This document shows, piece after piece, positions 24,214 through 32,710 of a stretch of 64,000 bases of DNA (position 1 is the first letter of the stretch; every line of letters begins with the position of its first letter). A program made the position numbers and the translations under genes. Source of the DNA: Palsa-89 sp963824345 (GTDB taxonomy: Bacteria > Acidobacteriota > Terriglobia > Bryobacterales > Bryobacteraceae); assembly GCA_963824345.1 (NCBI GenBank), contig CAWGOZ010000012.1, forward strand, positions 186,001-250,000. Direction: 5' to 3'. The notes beneath the pieces are model-generated. The model had not been told where the DNA came from, made no database searches, and saw only the letters and a program-made list of their open reading frames with translations.

Positions 24214-24522
24214 ATGGAAGACGACAACAAGTTTTCGTATTTCTTCCTTGGACTGGGATTGGGCGTCGCCGCGGGGCTGCTTTTTGCGCCGAAATCGGGT
24301 CCGGAAACCCGCGAGCTGTTGCGCTCGAAGGCCGATGAAGGCAAGGATTACCTGAAACGGCGGACCAACGAGGTACGCGACCAGGCGACCGACGCCATCG
24401 AACGAGGCAAGTCTTCCGTATTGCGCCAGCGTGAGAACCTGGCGGCGGCGGTGGAAGCCGGTAAGCAAGCCTATCGCGAAGCGGTGAGCAGCACGGCTAA
24501 CGATTCGGTGGAAGGAATCTAA
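24214..24522 (+). CDS. YtxH-domain small membrane protein
   Basis: 102 residues: an N-terminal hydrophobic helix (FSYFFLGLGLGVAAGLLFAPKSG) with the APKSGxETR motif of YtxH proteins, then a long charged amphipathic helix with KDYLKRRTNEVRDQATDAI. YtxH proteins are associated with general stress in Bacillus; their mechanism is not known. A strong AAAGGATAGG ribosome site lies before the ATG. It is 18 bases before the DUF948-like gene on the same strand, a common pairing. Confidence 0.85.
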   Translation: MEDDNKFSYFFLGLGLGVAAGLLFAPKSGPETRELLRSKADEGKDYLKRRTNEVRDQATDAIERGKSSVLRQRENLAAAVEAGKQAYREAVSSTANDSVEGI

Positions 24523-24540
24523 TTCCGCGGAGATGGAGTC

Positions 24541-25068
24541 ATGAACGAGACCACTCTGCTCTACGTGATGGCGGCGTTCGTCATCATCTCCGCGATTGCT
24601 CTGTGTATTCAGGCGGGCATGCTGGCGGGAATTTACAAAACCACTAAGGCAATCCAAGAAGCCATCCATCCCTTGCTGCCGAAAGTGGAGAGCCTGGTGG
24701 AAAAGACCAATGCGACGGTGGAGCGGAGCGGACGGCAGATCACCGAGATTACTACGCGGGCCAATGAGATCCTGGAAGCCAGCAAGGATATCCTGGATTC
24801 CACCAAGCGCCAGTTGGCCGTCGTGGAGGACGTGGTGGGCGACGTGGCGGAGCGAGCCAAAGTACAGATGGATCGCGCGGAACTGGTGCTGGACGATACT
24901 TTCAGCCGCGCCCATGAGACCATAGCCGTATTCCACGACGGAGTAATGCGGCCGCTGCGCGAGATCAATGGCCTGGCGGTAGGCATCCGGGCGGCGCTGG
25001 GGGCGTTGGCTCGCGGCAATCGGCCCACTCCCGATCAGGCCACCAGCGACGAGGAGATGTTCATTTGA
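24541..25068 (+). CDS. DUF948-like membrane protein with coiled coil
   Basis: 175 residues: one N-terminal transmembrane helix (LYVMAAFVIISAIALCIQAGML) followed by a long helical region of heptad character (VESLVEKTNATVERSGRQIT and onward to about residue 130), then a helical C-terminus. This shape matches DUF948 proteins, which often sit beside YtxH genes as here. The role is unknown; an envelope-stress or phasin-like scaffolding function is speculation. The gene is convergent with the pseudopilin gene with only three bases between stops. Confidence 0.75.
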   Translation: MNETTLLYVMAAFVIISAIALCIQAGMLAGIYKTTKAIQEAIHPLLPKVESLVEKTNATVERSGRQITEITTRANEILEASKDILDSTKRQLAVVEDVVGDVAERAKVQMDRAELVLDDTFSRAHETIAVFHDGVMRPLREINGLAVGIRAALGALARGNRPTPDQATSDEEMFI

Positions 25069-25071
25069 AGT

Positions 25072-26373
25072 CTACTGAGATGGGGGCGGAGCGGTGGGAG
25101 TGGTGGGCGCCGCTCCGGTAGTAGGGCTGGCGGCGGATGCGGGGCTGGCGGCGGTAGAGTTCGTCGAGCCGGAACTGAGCGGATTATTTCCGGCGCCCAC
25201 TCCGCCCGGTTGCATTTGCTGCTGTATCTGCTGTTGCTGAGCCACTCCAGCGGCGCCTATCGCAGTCTTGTCCTTCTTGATGTCGTAAACAAACTCCCAC
25301 TCTTTGTACTTGGTGCGGTCGTTGATCACGTGGATTCCCTTGCCTTCGGCTGTGCTTGCGACGCCCGCGATGCCCCCGGTATTACCCGTGGTGAAACCGG
25401 TTGCGGAGGGCGGCTGGCGCGGCGTAGTCAAAAGCTGCTGGATCATATTCGCAGCTTGGTTGCCTTGAGCACCGGGCCCGCCGGCCGTTGCGGGTCCTGC
25501 GCCTCCCCCTGGGTTGGCGTACTGCTGCCCTGGAAATGGAGATGGCGGCTGCGCGGGGAGTTGAGGTTGCCCCGGTTGATTGGGATCCGTGGGCTGTTGT
25601 ACGGGCATCCCTGGAAACCCAGGCTGGCTCGGAATCCCGGGCTGACCTGGAAATCCAGGCTGGCCTGGAATAACCGGCTGGCCCGGTTGGAAGGGGACTC
25701 CGGGTTGTCCGGGGACCACCGGTTGCTGGCCGGTTTGCGAAGGGTCCAGCGGTTGCGGGGCCGGTTGATCCGAGGGCGGATTGGAATTCGGATCCGGGGG
25801 CTGGCCGTTGTTGTCTCCAACCGCTGCCGTCCCCGTCCCAATAATCCGGTCGCTCGGCCTGCGCGCCGCCATATTTAAAGGGTCGGGCGCCTGCGCGTTG
25901 GGATTGTTGGGATCGACGGGCTGTGAGGAGTTCGAGGATTGCGGCGAGCTGGAGGTTTGCGCCGGGTTGGAAGCCGCGTTCAGGCCGCTGCCGGTACTGC
26001 TTCCCGGGAGCGGAGCCGCAGGTTGAATCAGCGAATCGGTAAGCTGGCCGGCCGGGCCGACGTGCAGCAGACGGTACTCCTTGCCGGTCAACGGGTCCTT
26101 ATACCGGCGCCGCAGGAAACGGATGTTGCGGGCGGTTTCCAGATCGTCCAGCGTTTGCGGGTACAGCCGGTACTTGCGGTAAAAAAGCTGGATGGCGCGC
26201 TGATATTGCAGCGCCCGATCGATGGTCATTTGCTCGCGATTGCGCTGCGATTCGAACGCGACGCGCGGCACCTCGACAAACAGCGTGATGGCGATGGCGG
26301 CGGCCAATACGAAAACCAGCAGCATGGCGAATCCGGACTCGTCGCGGCGGCTGCCAGGTCTTTGGTTTTTCAT
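25072..26373 (-). CDS. Type II/IV pseudopilin-like protein with a Pro/Gly/Gln-rich domain
   Basis: 433 residues. The N-terminus (RRDESGFAMLLVFVLAAAIAITLFVEV) resembles a class III/pilin signal: a positive leader, Gly, then a hydrophobic helix. About residues 45-105 look like a GspG-type pilin head, with DPLTGKEYRLLH matching the usual KDPWG/PLTG region. Residues about 110-300 are low complexity, rich in Ser, Asn, Pro and Gln, and contain collagen-like steps such as PGQPGFPGQPGIPSQPGFPG. A small conserved piece (GIHVINDRTKYKEWEFVYDI) follows, then another Gln/Gly/Ala-rich tail. It is the last gene of the pilus operon. Cleavage by a prepilin peptidase is inferred; a Phe rather than Thr follows the Gly, and no Glu5 is present. 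Confidence 0.72.
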   Translation of the reverse strand: MKNQRPGSRRDESGFAMLLVFVLAAAIAITLFVEVPRVAFESQRNREQMTIDRALQYQRAIQLFYRKYRLYPQTLDDLETARNIRFLRRRYKDPLTGKEYRLLHVGPAGQLTDSLIQPAAPLPGSSTGSGLNAASNPAQTSSSPQSSNSSQPVDPNNPNAQAPDPLNMAARRPSDRIIGTGTAAVGDNNGQPPDPNSNPPSDQPAPQPLDPSQTGQQPVVPGQPGVPFQPGQPVIPGQPGFPGQPGIPSQPGFPGMPVQQPTDPNQPGQPQLPAQPPSPFPGQQYANPGGGAGPATAGGPGAQGNQAANMIQQLLTTPRQPPSATGFTTGNTGGIAGVASTAEGKGIHVINDRTKYKEWEFVYDIKKDKTAIGAAGVAQQQQIQQQMQPGGVGAGNNPLSSGSTNSTAASPASAASPTTGAAPTTPTAPPPSQ

Positions 26374-27083
26374 GAGGCCAGCTCCGCTTCGAGCGGCAGC
26401 GTTTGCTGGTTGTTGCTCTTGAACTGGGTATCTTCCACCACGGCCGAGTTGATGCCGATGCGCACGATCTTATAGCGCTTCTTGATCATGTCGCCCTCGG
26501 CTGCGATCACGATGTCTTCTCCGTCCAGAAAGAAGGCGCGCTTGTCCCCCACTTTGGATTTGTTCACAAAGCCATAGAACTTGAGCGGTATGGGCGGCGC
26601 TTTCGGCTCCGCCGGGGCTTCCACGGGTTTGGGGGCAATGGGGCCAACAAAAACCGGTGCGATTACGATCTTGGCCGGTTCCTTGAGGCTAGGGTCAGCC
26701 GGCGGCGCCGTGCCAATCTCAAACAGCGAGCGCGAACTGGGATCCACAGTGACGCTCTTGAGTTTCGCGAGCAGGTCCAGGTGCAAGGTGGGATCCACGC
26801 TGGACGGTTCGATGTCCTTGATCTTGAGCGACGGCCGGAATTCGATCGAACTGCCGCCCCCCTTCTGCGTTACGCGAAACGAGGGCCTGGCCGTACGCGC
26901 CGTGCCGGCTCCATAGGACGTCGTCACCGGCGCGCGGCTCAAGATGGGCGGCGCGGCCGCGGCCGCCGGGCCTTCGCTGGGGTTGCGGTTGTAGAGGTAA
27001 ACAAAACCCCCAACCGCGGCTACAACGATGAGAATGGCGACCTTTTTGGGCTCCGCTCCCAGGTTGGACGGCATCCAGTTCAT
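26370..27083 (-). CDS. Bitopic membrane protein of the pilus/secretion operon (PilP/GspC-like position)
   Basis: 237 residues with one N-terminal transmembrane helix (KKVAILIVVAAVGGFVYLY), a Pro/Ala-rich linker and a periplasmic part ending in a beta-rich domain (KFYGFVNKSKVGDKRAFFLD, then GDMIKKRYKIVRIGINSAVVED). That ending resembles the GspC/PilP homology region, which links the inner-membrane platform to the secretin. It overlaps both neighbours by four bases. No sequence motif is decisive, so the assignment rests on layout plus shape. Confidence 0.65.
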   Translation of the reverse strand: MNWMPSNLGAEPKKVAILIVVAAVGGFVYLYNRNPSEGPAAAAAPPILSRAPVTTSYGAGTARTARPSFRVTQKGGGSSIEFRPSLKIKDIEPSSVDPTLHLDLLAKLKSVTVDPSSRSLFEIGTAPPADPSLKEPAKIVIAPVFVGPIAPKPVEAPAEPKAPPIPLKFYGFVNKSKVGDKRAFFLDGEDIVIAAEGDMIKKRYKIVRIGINSAVVEDTQFKSNNQQTLPLEAELAS

Positions 27084-27679
27084 GGCGCGGAACCGTCCTC
27101 CTGGACAAAGCTGTCCAGCTTGAGCATCACGTTCAGACGCCCGCCCGATTGTTGCGGCGTGGCGTTCAGGCTTTCGATAATCAGCAGCCGGTCGGACTTG
27201 TCGAGCAGGTTGATGAAGTGGATCAGATCCGGATACGTGCCTTCGAAATTGGCGGAGATCTGCAGCATGTCCAGCGTGTCGCTGCCTTCCACCGGTTCCA
27301 GAGCCCAGGCGCTGTCGCGCGGGGTGATCTTGGCCTGGCTGGCGAGGTCGTTCAGCTCCGCCACGATGGAGGAGTAGGCCGGCCGCCGCGGCAGAAAATA
27401 GCTGCTCATGAAATGATCGCCTTGTCCGCGTCCGCTTTCGATCTTGCTTGCCAGCACTCGAGTGCGCTCCAGCACGCCCTGCTGCTGCCGGATCTGCGAG
27501 TGCATTTCCAGGGCCTGCTCGGAGAGTTCCTGGGCCGATCCGCCGATGGGCCGCAGCATAAAATACCCCGCCGCCAGATTGGCCGCCAACAAGACGCCCA
27601 GCCCCAGCCGGATGGCCGATCGCGGATTGCTGGGCGGCCAGGAGCTAAAGCTTCTCCCCACTTTAGAGCCTCTGAGCAT
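27080..27679 (-). CDS. pilO: PilO-like type IV pilus / type II secretion platform protein
   Basis: 199 residues: a short cytoplasmic N-terminus, one transmembrane helix (AIRLGLGVLLAANLAAGYFML), a coiled coil (ELSEQALEMHSQIRQQQGVL) and a ferredoxin-like periplasmic domain (ISANFEGTYPDLIHFINLLDKSDRLLIIESL), the hallmark of PilO. PilO pairs with PilN to form the alignment complex between the motor and secretin. The start overlaps the end of pilN by 17 bases, and the stop overlaps the next start by four. Confidence 0.85.
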   Translation of the reverse strand: MLRGSKVGRSFSSWPPSNPRSAIRLGLGVLLAANLAAGYFMLRPIGGSAQELSEQALEMHSQIRQQQGVLERTRVLASKIESGRGQGDHFMSSYFLPRRPAYSSIVAELNDLASQAKITPRDSAWALEPVEGSDTLDMLQISANFEGTYPDLIHFINLLDKSDRLLIIESLNATPQQSGGRLNVMLKLDSFVQEDGSAP

Positions 27680-28238
27680 AACTCACCGTCACGTGATAGC
27701 GGTAAAAGGGATCGGTTTGCGAAGGCGGCGTGGAGGTCTGCACGCTGGCGTTTCCAAACTGCGGCGAACCTTCCAGACGCTTGAACAGTTCCAGAATTGG
27801 CTGCACGTCTTTGGCCCCCACCACCATGTCGAGCAGCACCTGATTATTCGAATTCACGGCCGGCAGCCGCACCGAGACCAGCCGGACGTTGTAGGGCATC
27901 ACTTTTTCGAGATCCGCGAAAATCTTGGTCCAGCTGATCGCTTTGCGATCGATCAGCGTGTTCAGGAACAGGCTGCGCTCCAGCACTTCCGCGTTCTCGG
28001 GCCTGCGCAGCGTGGCGTTCAGTTTGGCTTGTTGCTCGGCGATGGCGCGGAGTTGGGCGTTTTCGCGGTCGATCGCGATTCGAATGTCGGCCGCCTGGCG
28101 GTGTTCGGAGACGATGGTGAACACCTGGAAAATCAACAGCGCGCTCAGAACAATCCCAATGGCTGCCGCGCCGGCCAGCATCGGCCGGTCCCGCCGGAAA
28201 GGCTCGGTCGCGAGATTGATAGGAATACGCAGCGCCAT
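27663..28238 (-). CDS. pilN: PilN-like fimbrial assembly protein
   Basis: 191 residues from ATG 28238. It begins with RIPINLATEPFRRDRP, a PilN-type cytoplasmic tail whose INLA segment binds PilM, then has one membrane helix (MLAGAAAIGIVLSALLIFQVF), a coiled coil and a periplasmic domain (LEKVMPYNVRLVSVRLP). Longer frames upstream run into pilM out of phase and were rejected. It sits seven bases after pilM and overlaps pilO. Operon position PilM-PilN-PilO is canonical. Confidence 0.9.
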   Translation of the reverse strand: MALRIPINLATEPFRRDRPMLAGAAAIGIVLSALLIFQVFTIVSEHRQAADIRIAIDRENAQLRAIAEQQAKLNATLRRPENAEVLERSLFLNTLIDRKAISWTKIFADLEKVMPYNVRLVSVRLPAVNSNNQVLLDMVVGAKDVQPILELFKRLEGSPQFGNASVQTSTPPSQTDPFYRYHVTVSYAQRL

Positions 28239-28245
28239 GGGTATG

Positions 28246-29133
28246 CTAGGCCACCGACTCCAAGTATCCCAGCAGGCCGCTGTTGTTGCGCGTGGGCACG
28301 CCGAAGCGCGAGCGAATCGGCTGCACCGCGACGCCCCATTCGCTCTCCCAGCGCGGCCCAAATTCGCCCGCCTCCGGCCCGAATCCAGCCAGCCAAACCA
28401 GTTGCGGGCGCGACTTCAGCTCGTCCTCGATGTAAGCAATGGTGGGGTGCAACACCGATTCGATATCCAATACGCCGGCTTGATCCATTTCGATGCAGCG
28501 CGCCAGCTTCACCGCGTTATCCATCAATACCAGCACCGAGAGCACCCGCCCGCTGAGTTTGACCAGCAGCGTGATCCCGTCGGCAACCAACAGGTTCAGG
28601 GCGGCGATCGACGAAGTGGTCACGAGGCCGGGATGGAAGCCGGCCTCGCGAAACGGCGCTTCATATTGCTCGACAATTTCGTAAGACATCACGGCCGCCA
28701 GCACTTCCACTTTGGCGCCGGCTGGCGTGGCATTCGAGGGGCGAGGTTGCTGGACGTAGCTGACCATGGCGGTGTCCACTTCGAACGGGACGCTCTTTTT
28801 CAGGCGGAAACGCACCAGCGCCTGTTGCTCGTCCGGATCGGAGGGAAAGGTGTCGAAATCGAGCACCGCGATGCGCGCGCAATAATCCGGCAGAATCACG
28901 GCCGCGCGGCGCTTGCGATGGCCGTTGCCGGGGACCAGCGAACTGATCTGCTCCAACAAAACATGCGGCTGCTGGATGTTTTCGTGGACCGGGGATACCA
29001 GCAGAACCCCCGGCTCGAAGCGGTCGAATTGCAATCGCGCGGGTTCCGCTATCGATACGAACGAGATCCCTTCTTCGGAGAGCTCGAAAGCGTGCGTGGG
29101 CGGCGGATCCTTCAGCAGATTGGCGAGTGACAT
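28246..29133 (-). CDS. pilM: PilM-like actin-fold pilus assembly protein
   Basis: 295 residues. The order of PilM and GspL cytoplasmic domains is recognisable: HAFELSEEGISFVSI at the start, then AVILPDYCARIAVLDFDTFP, then RFRLKKSVPFEVDTAMVSYV (the typical R(Y/F)xLKKxVPF step), and a late GLVTTSSIAALNLL. It is soluble and ATP-binding by family, recruiting PilN at the inner membrane. It has 13 bases to the upstream ATPase gene and seven to pilN. Confidence 0.88.
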   Translation of the reverse strand: MSLANLLKDPPPTHAFELSEEGISFVSIAEPARLQFDRFEPGVLLVSPVHENIQQPHVLLEQISSLVPGNGHRKRRAAVILPDYCARIAVLDFDTFPSDPDEQQALVRFRLKKSVPFEVDTAMVSYVQQPRPSNATPAGAKVEVLAAVMSYEIVEQYEAPFREAGFHPGLVTTSSIAALNLLVADGITLLVKLSGRVLSVLVLMDNAVKLARCIEMDQAGVLDIESVLHPTIAYIEDELKSRPQLVWLAGFGPEAGEFGPRWESEWGVAVQPIRSRFGVPTRNNSGLLGYLESVA

Positions 29134-29146
29134 CGCAACAGCCCCA

Positions 29147-30772
29147 CTAACCTTCGATGAAGGTTACCTTGTTGATCTCCTTCAATGTAGTCACTCCCTC
29201 GCGTGCCTTGTCGATGGCCGAATCCCGCAGGAACGTCATGCCTTCCTCGCGCGCGGCCCGCTTGATTTCAGAAGCCGGACGCTTGTCCAGAATCATTTCG
29301 CGGATGTGCTCGCTCAGATCCAGCAATTCATGAATGGCGGTGCGCCCGCGGAAGCCGGTGCCGCCGCATTCGAAACAGCCCGGGCCTTCGTACAGCGTCA
29401 CGTCGCGCCATTCGGCGGGGTTGAGCCCGCTTTCGACCAGATAGGAATCCGGATACGTCACCGGCGCCTTGCAATAGGTGCAGATCACGCGCACCAGGCG
29501 CTGGGCCAGGATGCAGTTGAGCGCCGACACGAAATTGTAGGGCTCCACTCCCATGTTCAAAAAGCGCCCTAATACGTCCAGTACGTTGTTGGCGTGAACG
29601 GTGGTGAACACCAGATGGCCGGTGAGGGCGGCGTTGATGGCGATCTGAGCCGTTTCCTGGTCGCGAATTTCGCCCACCATTATTTTGTCCGGATCGTGCC
29701 GCAGGATGGAGCGCAGGCCGCGTGCAAACGTCAGCCCCTTCTTCTCGTTCACGGGAATTTGCGTGATGCCCTTAATCTGGTATTCCACCGGATCTTCGAT
29801 GGTGATGATCTTGTCTTCGTCGTTCTTGATCTCGCTCACGCCGGCGTACAGCGTGGTGGTCTTGCCCGAGCCGGTGGGACCGGTAACCAGCACCATCCCG
29901 TAGGGTTCCTTGATGTAGCGCCGGAACTTCACCAGATCGGACTCGGAGAATCCCACCACGTCGAGCGAAAGCTTGGCGAATTTTTCGCTCATCGATTCTT
30001 TGTCCAGCACGCGCAGCACGGCGTCCTCGCCATGGATGGTCGGCATGATGGAGACGCGGAAGTCGATCAAACGACCCTTGTAGCGCACCCGGAAGCGGCC
30101 GTCTTGCGGGATGCGGCGCTCGGCGATATCCAGCTCGCTCATCACCTTGATGCGCGAAATGATGGTGGTGTGCCAGTCCTTCGAGATGGGCGGCATGGCG
30201 TAGTGCAGCACGCCATCGATACGATACTTAATGGCCACTTCCTGATCGCGCGTTTCGATGTGGATGTCACTGGCGCGCCGTTCCAGAGCGTTGAAGATGG
30301 TGGTGTCCACCAGCTTGATCACCGGCGCGATATCGCTGTCGGCGGTGAGCTTGTCGATGGACAGCGTTTCGTCCTGGTTTTCTTCCTCGCCGATCATCAC
30401 GTCCAGCGTGAAGCCTTCGGTGACCTCTTCGAGCACGCGCTGCGATTGCTCGGTTTTCTTCAGCAGGTCCGAGATCTGCGACAGTGTCGCAACCTTGACG
30501 TGCAGCTTCTTTTGAAGCAGGACCGCCAGTTCATCGATCAGGTTCAAATTGCGGGGATCCGCCAGCGCGATATCCAGGTGCCCGTTTTGGGACTGGATGG
30601 GCACGAAGTTGTAGCGGAACATCAGATCCACCGGGACGGAGTGGAACAGGTCGTGATCGATGCGCACTTCCCTCAGATCGACGAAGTCGCAGCGGTAGCG
30701 CGCGGCTATGGCTTTGGCCTGGGCGATTTCATCGGCCGGCTGCACGATTTTAAGAGTGTCGCGGGCTGCCAT
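29147..30772 (-). CDS. pilB: PilB/GspE-type assembly ATPase
   Basis: 541 residues: an N-terminal GspE-II domain (about 15-140) and a RecA-like ATPase with Walker A GPTGSGKTT at 298-306, then Asp-box residues in ITIEDPVEYQ and a Walker B region VGEIRDQETAQIA. A four-cysteine zinc site (CTYCKAPV ... CFECGGTG) lies near residues 447-483. It powers pilin or pseudopilin polymerisation from the cytoplasm. The name pilB rather than gspE is chosen from the PilM/N/O neighbours; the two are hard to separate. There are 30 bases to pilC upstream. Confidence 0.93.
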   Translation of the reverse strand: MAARDTLKIVQPADEIAQAKAIAARYRCDFVDLREVRIDHDLFHSVPVDLMFRYNFVPIQSQNGHLDIALADPRNLNLIDELAVLLQKKLHVKVATLSQISDLLKKTEQSQRVLEEVTEGFTLDVMIGEEENQDETLSIDKLTADSDIAPVIKLVDTTIFNALERRASDIHIETRDQEVAIKYRIDGVLHYAMPPISKDWHTTIISRIKVMSELDIAERRIPQDGRFRVRYKGRLIDFRVSIMPTIHGEDAVLRVLDKESMSEKFAKLSLDVVGFSESDLVKFRRYIKEPYGMVLVTGPTGSGKTTTLYAGVSEIKNDEDKIITIEDPVEYQIKGITQIPVNEKKGLTFARGLRSILRHDPDKIMVGEIRDQETAQIAINAALTGHLVFTTVHANNVLDVLGRFLNMGVEPYNFVSALNCILAQRLVRVICTYCKAPVTYPDSYLVESGLNPAEWRDVTLYEGPGCFECGGTGFRGRTAIHELLDLSEHIREMILDKRPASEIKRAAREEGMTFLRDSAIDKAREGVTTLKEINKVTFIEG

Positions 30773-30802
30773 TCCTTGTATTCCTCGTCTTCCTGGTATT
30801 CC

Positions 30803-32011
30803 TCATCTGAGCGTGTCCGCTAAAGAGAAGATCGGCAAATACAGCGCCACCAACACGAACGTAACGAAACCGCCCATGAAAATCATGATGGCGGGCTCGA
30901 TCAGCGACAAACTGGCCGACATCCGGGTATTCACGTCGTCTTCGTAGAATTCGGCCACGCTGGATAGCATTTGGGGCAGCGCGCCGGTGGATTCGCCCAC
31001 TTCAATCATGTCGATGGAAAGCCCAGGAAAGATCCCAGTTTTGGCCAGCGACGACGAAAGAGACTGGCCTTCCTTTACCATCTGGCCGGCTTCCCCTAAG
31101 GTGTTCTTGAGCAGGCGCGTCCCGAGTGAACTGGACGCCGTCTCCAGTGCCTGTAGGAGCGGAATGCCGCCCACCAACAGGGTGCCCAACACGCGGGCGA
31201 ACTGAGCCACCTGATATTTGATCCAGATTTCACCCACCAGCGGCATTCGCATCCGCCAGCGGTCTACCCGCACTTCGCCCTTTTCGGTTTTCGCCCAAAA
31301 CCGGAAGGCGACGGCGGCCAGCACCAGAGCGAGGAATCCGAACAGGATGTAATTGCGGGCCGTGGTTCCCACCGCAATCAGGATCTGGGTGGCGGCCGGC
31401 AATTGCGCCGACATGCTTTGATACAATTCGGCGAACTTCGGAACCACGAACGTCACCAGAAACACCATCAGGCAGACCACCAGCACCAGCAGCAGGCAAG
31501 GATATACCAGGGACAGCACCAGTTTCTTGCGCACCGCCAAAGCCAGCTTTTGATACGTGATATAGCGGTCCAGCACTTCGCCCAAGGAGCCGCTCTTTTC
31601 GCCCGCCAGTACCGAAGTGACGTACATGGGCGGGAAAACGCCCTGCCGGGCGAAGGCGTCCGACAGCAGCGAGCCGTTCCGCACTTCTTCCCGGACCAGC
31701 TTGATATGCGGGGCCAGCTTTTCGTCGGTGAGGCGCTCCGACAGCAGATCCAGAGCCTTCAAAATCGGTAGCCCGGCGCGGATCAGCGTCACGAACTGCT
31801 GGTTGAAGATCAGGAACTTCTCTAGATTGATCTTGCGCTTGCGCCCGCCCCCGGCCACCATGCCCGCCAGCGCGCGGCGGGGCTTGACGGAATAAATCAA
31901 AAAGCCCTGCTGCGAATACCGCTCGCGCAAATCCTTTTCGGAGGCCGCCTCAGCCACCTGCTGGTGCATTTCGCCGCGTGGATCGGCATACTTGAGAACG
32001 AACTCGGCCAC
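30803..32011 (-). CDS. pilC: PilC/GspF-type inner-membrane platform protein
   Basis: 402 residues with the two repeated GspF domains. The first has FLIFNQQFVTLIRAGLPILKALDLL near residue 70; the second has VAQFARVLGTLLVGGIPLLQALE near 270. Three membrane helices are clear: two hydrophobic stretches at about 165-190 and 215-235 and one at the C-terminus (PAIMIFMGGFVTFVLVALYLP). It anchors the assembly ATPase. The start is GTG at 32011, overlapping the lolA stop by one base (TAGTG). Confidence 0.93.
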   Translation of the reverse strand: MAEFVLKYADPRGEMHQQVAEAASEKDLRERYSQQGFLIYSVKPRRALAGMVAGGGRKRKINLEKFLIFNQQFVTLIRAGLPILKALDLLSERLTDEKLAPHIKLVREEVRNGSLLSDAFARQGVFPPMYVTSVLAGEKSGSLGEVLDRYITYQKLALAVRKKLVLSLVYPCLLLVLVVCLMVFLVTFVVPKFAELYQSMSAQLPAATQILIAVGTTARNYILFGFLALVLAAVAFRFWAKTEKGEVRVDRWRMRMPLVGEIWIKYQVAQFARVLGTLLVGGIPLLQALETASSSLGTRLLKNTLGEAGQMVKEGQSLSSSLAKTGIFPGLSIDMIEVGESTGALPQMLSSVAEFYEDDVNTRMSASLSLIEPAIMIFMGGFVTFVLVALYLPIFSLADTLR

Positions 32012-32646
32012 TATTGGCTCCCTTCGGCGTCCACTAGCGTCGCGCCTGGCGGCATCTGGAACTTGAATACAGCGTCATCCACCGGAGGGTTCAGCTTTTC
32101 GCCGTCAAATTGAAAGGTCAGGATGGCCAGGTCCTGCGTGTTCACTACCAGGCGCTGGATCTGGTCATCGGGGGCGATCAGCATCTGTACCTTTTCGTAG
32201 GGAAGCTTATCGTTCTTGGCCTTGGCGGTGACCAGATAATTCGCGCCCTCGGGCTGCATTTCGAAATCGCGAAAGTCCTTGGCGAAATCGAGTTTGCCGA
32301 GCAGGAATGCCAGCGGCGCGCGCATATCTTCGCTGGCCTTCAGCTTGGCCTTCTCCACCCGGTGCGCATCGGGCGTGTAGAGGTAAACATCCTTGCCGTC
32401 GGAGACAAAGAGCTTGCCCGAAGGAGCGCTATAATCCCAGCGCATGCGCCCAGGCTTGCGCAGGGTCAGTTCACCGGACTCGCTCTTGCGCGCCCGGCCC
32501 TGGACGCTATAGGACTCCACAAAATGCACTTGCAGCGTTTTGGCGCGATTGTAGCGCTGCTCGATTGCTTTTAGCAGCGTGTCTAGGTTCACGTCGGCGG
32601 CCTGTAGAGGCAAGACGAGGGACACCCATAGCAGCAGACGCTTCAC
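32011..32646 (-). CDS. lolA: LolA-like outer-membrane lipoprotein carrier
   Basis: 211 residues with a signal peptide (MKRLLLWVSLVLPLQAADV). A LolA fold follows: AKTLQVHFVESYSVQGRARKS, then GELTLRKPGRMRWDYSAPSG, then LFVSDGKDVYLYTP. LolA ferries lipoproteins across the periplasm to the outer membrane. It is the first gene of the minus-strand pilus operon and touches pilC by one base, a placement also suited to delivering a pilotin or secretin lipoprotein. The partner ATPase lolD is far away at 55787. Confidence 0.9.
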   Translation of the reverse strand: MKRLLLWVSLVLPLQAADVNLDTLLKAIEQRYNRAKTLQVHFVESYSVQGRARKSESGELTLRKPGRMRWDYSAPSGKLFVSDGKDVYLYTPDAHRVEKAKLKASEDMRAPLAFLLGKLDFAKDFRDFEMQPEGANYLVTAKAKNDKLPYEKVQMLIAPDDQIQRLVVNTQDLAILTFQFDGEKLNPPVDDAVFKFQMPPGATLVDAEGSQ

Positions 32647-32710
32647 ATAGATCTTGACGCGAAAACGGGGCCGGATGTGCAGTGGGCCGTAAGTCTATGA
32701 TTTTAAGGGG

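Noticed and set aside
27444..29130. Plus-strand frames antisense to the pilM/N/O region
   Set aside because: His/Arg/Gln-rich translations without motifs, opposite an intact and canonical pilM-pilN-pilO order.
29594..30823. Plus-strand 409-codon frame antisense to pilB
   Set aside because: The minus strand carries Walker A, Walker B and zinc motifs. The antisense frame is Asp/His-rich without recognisable features.
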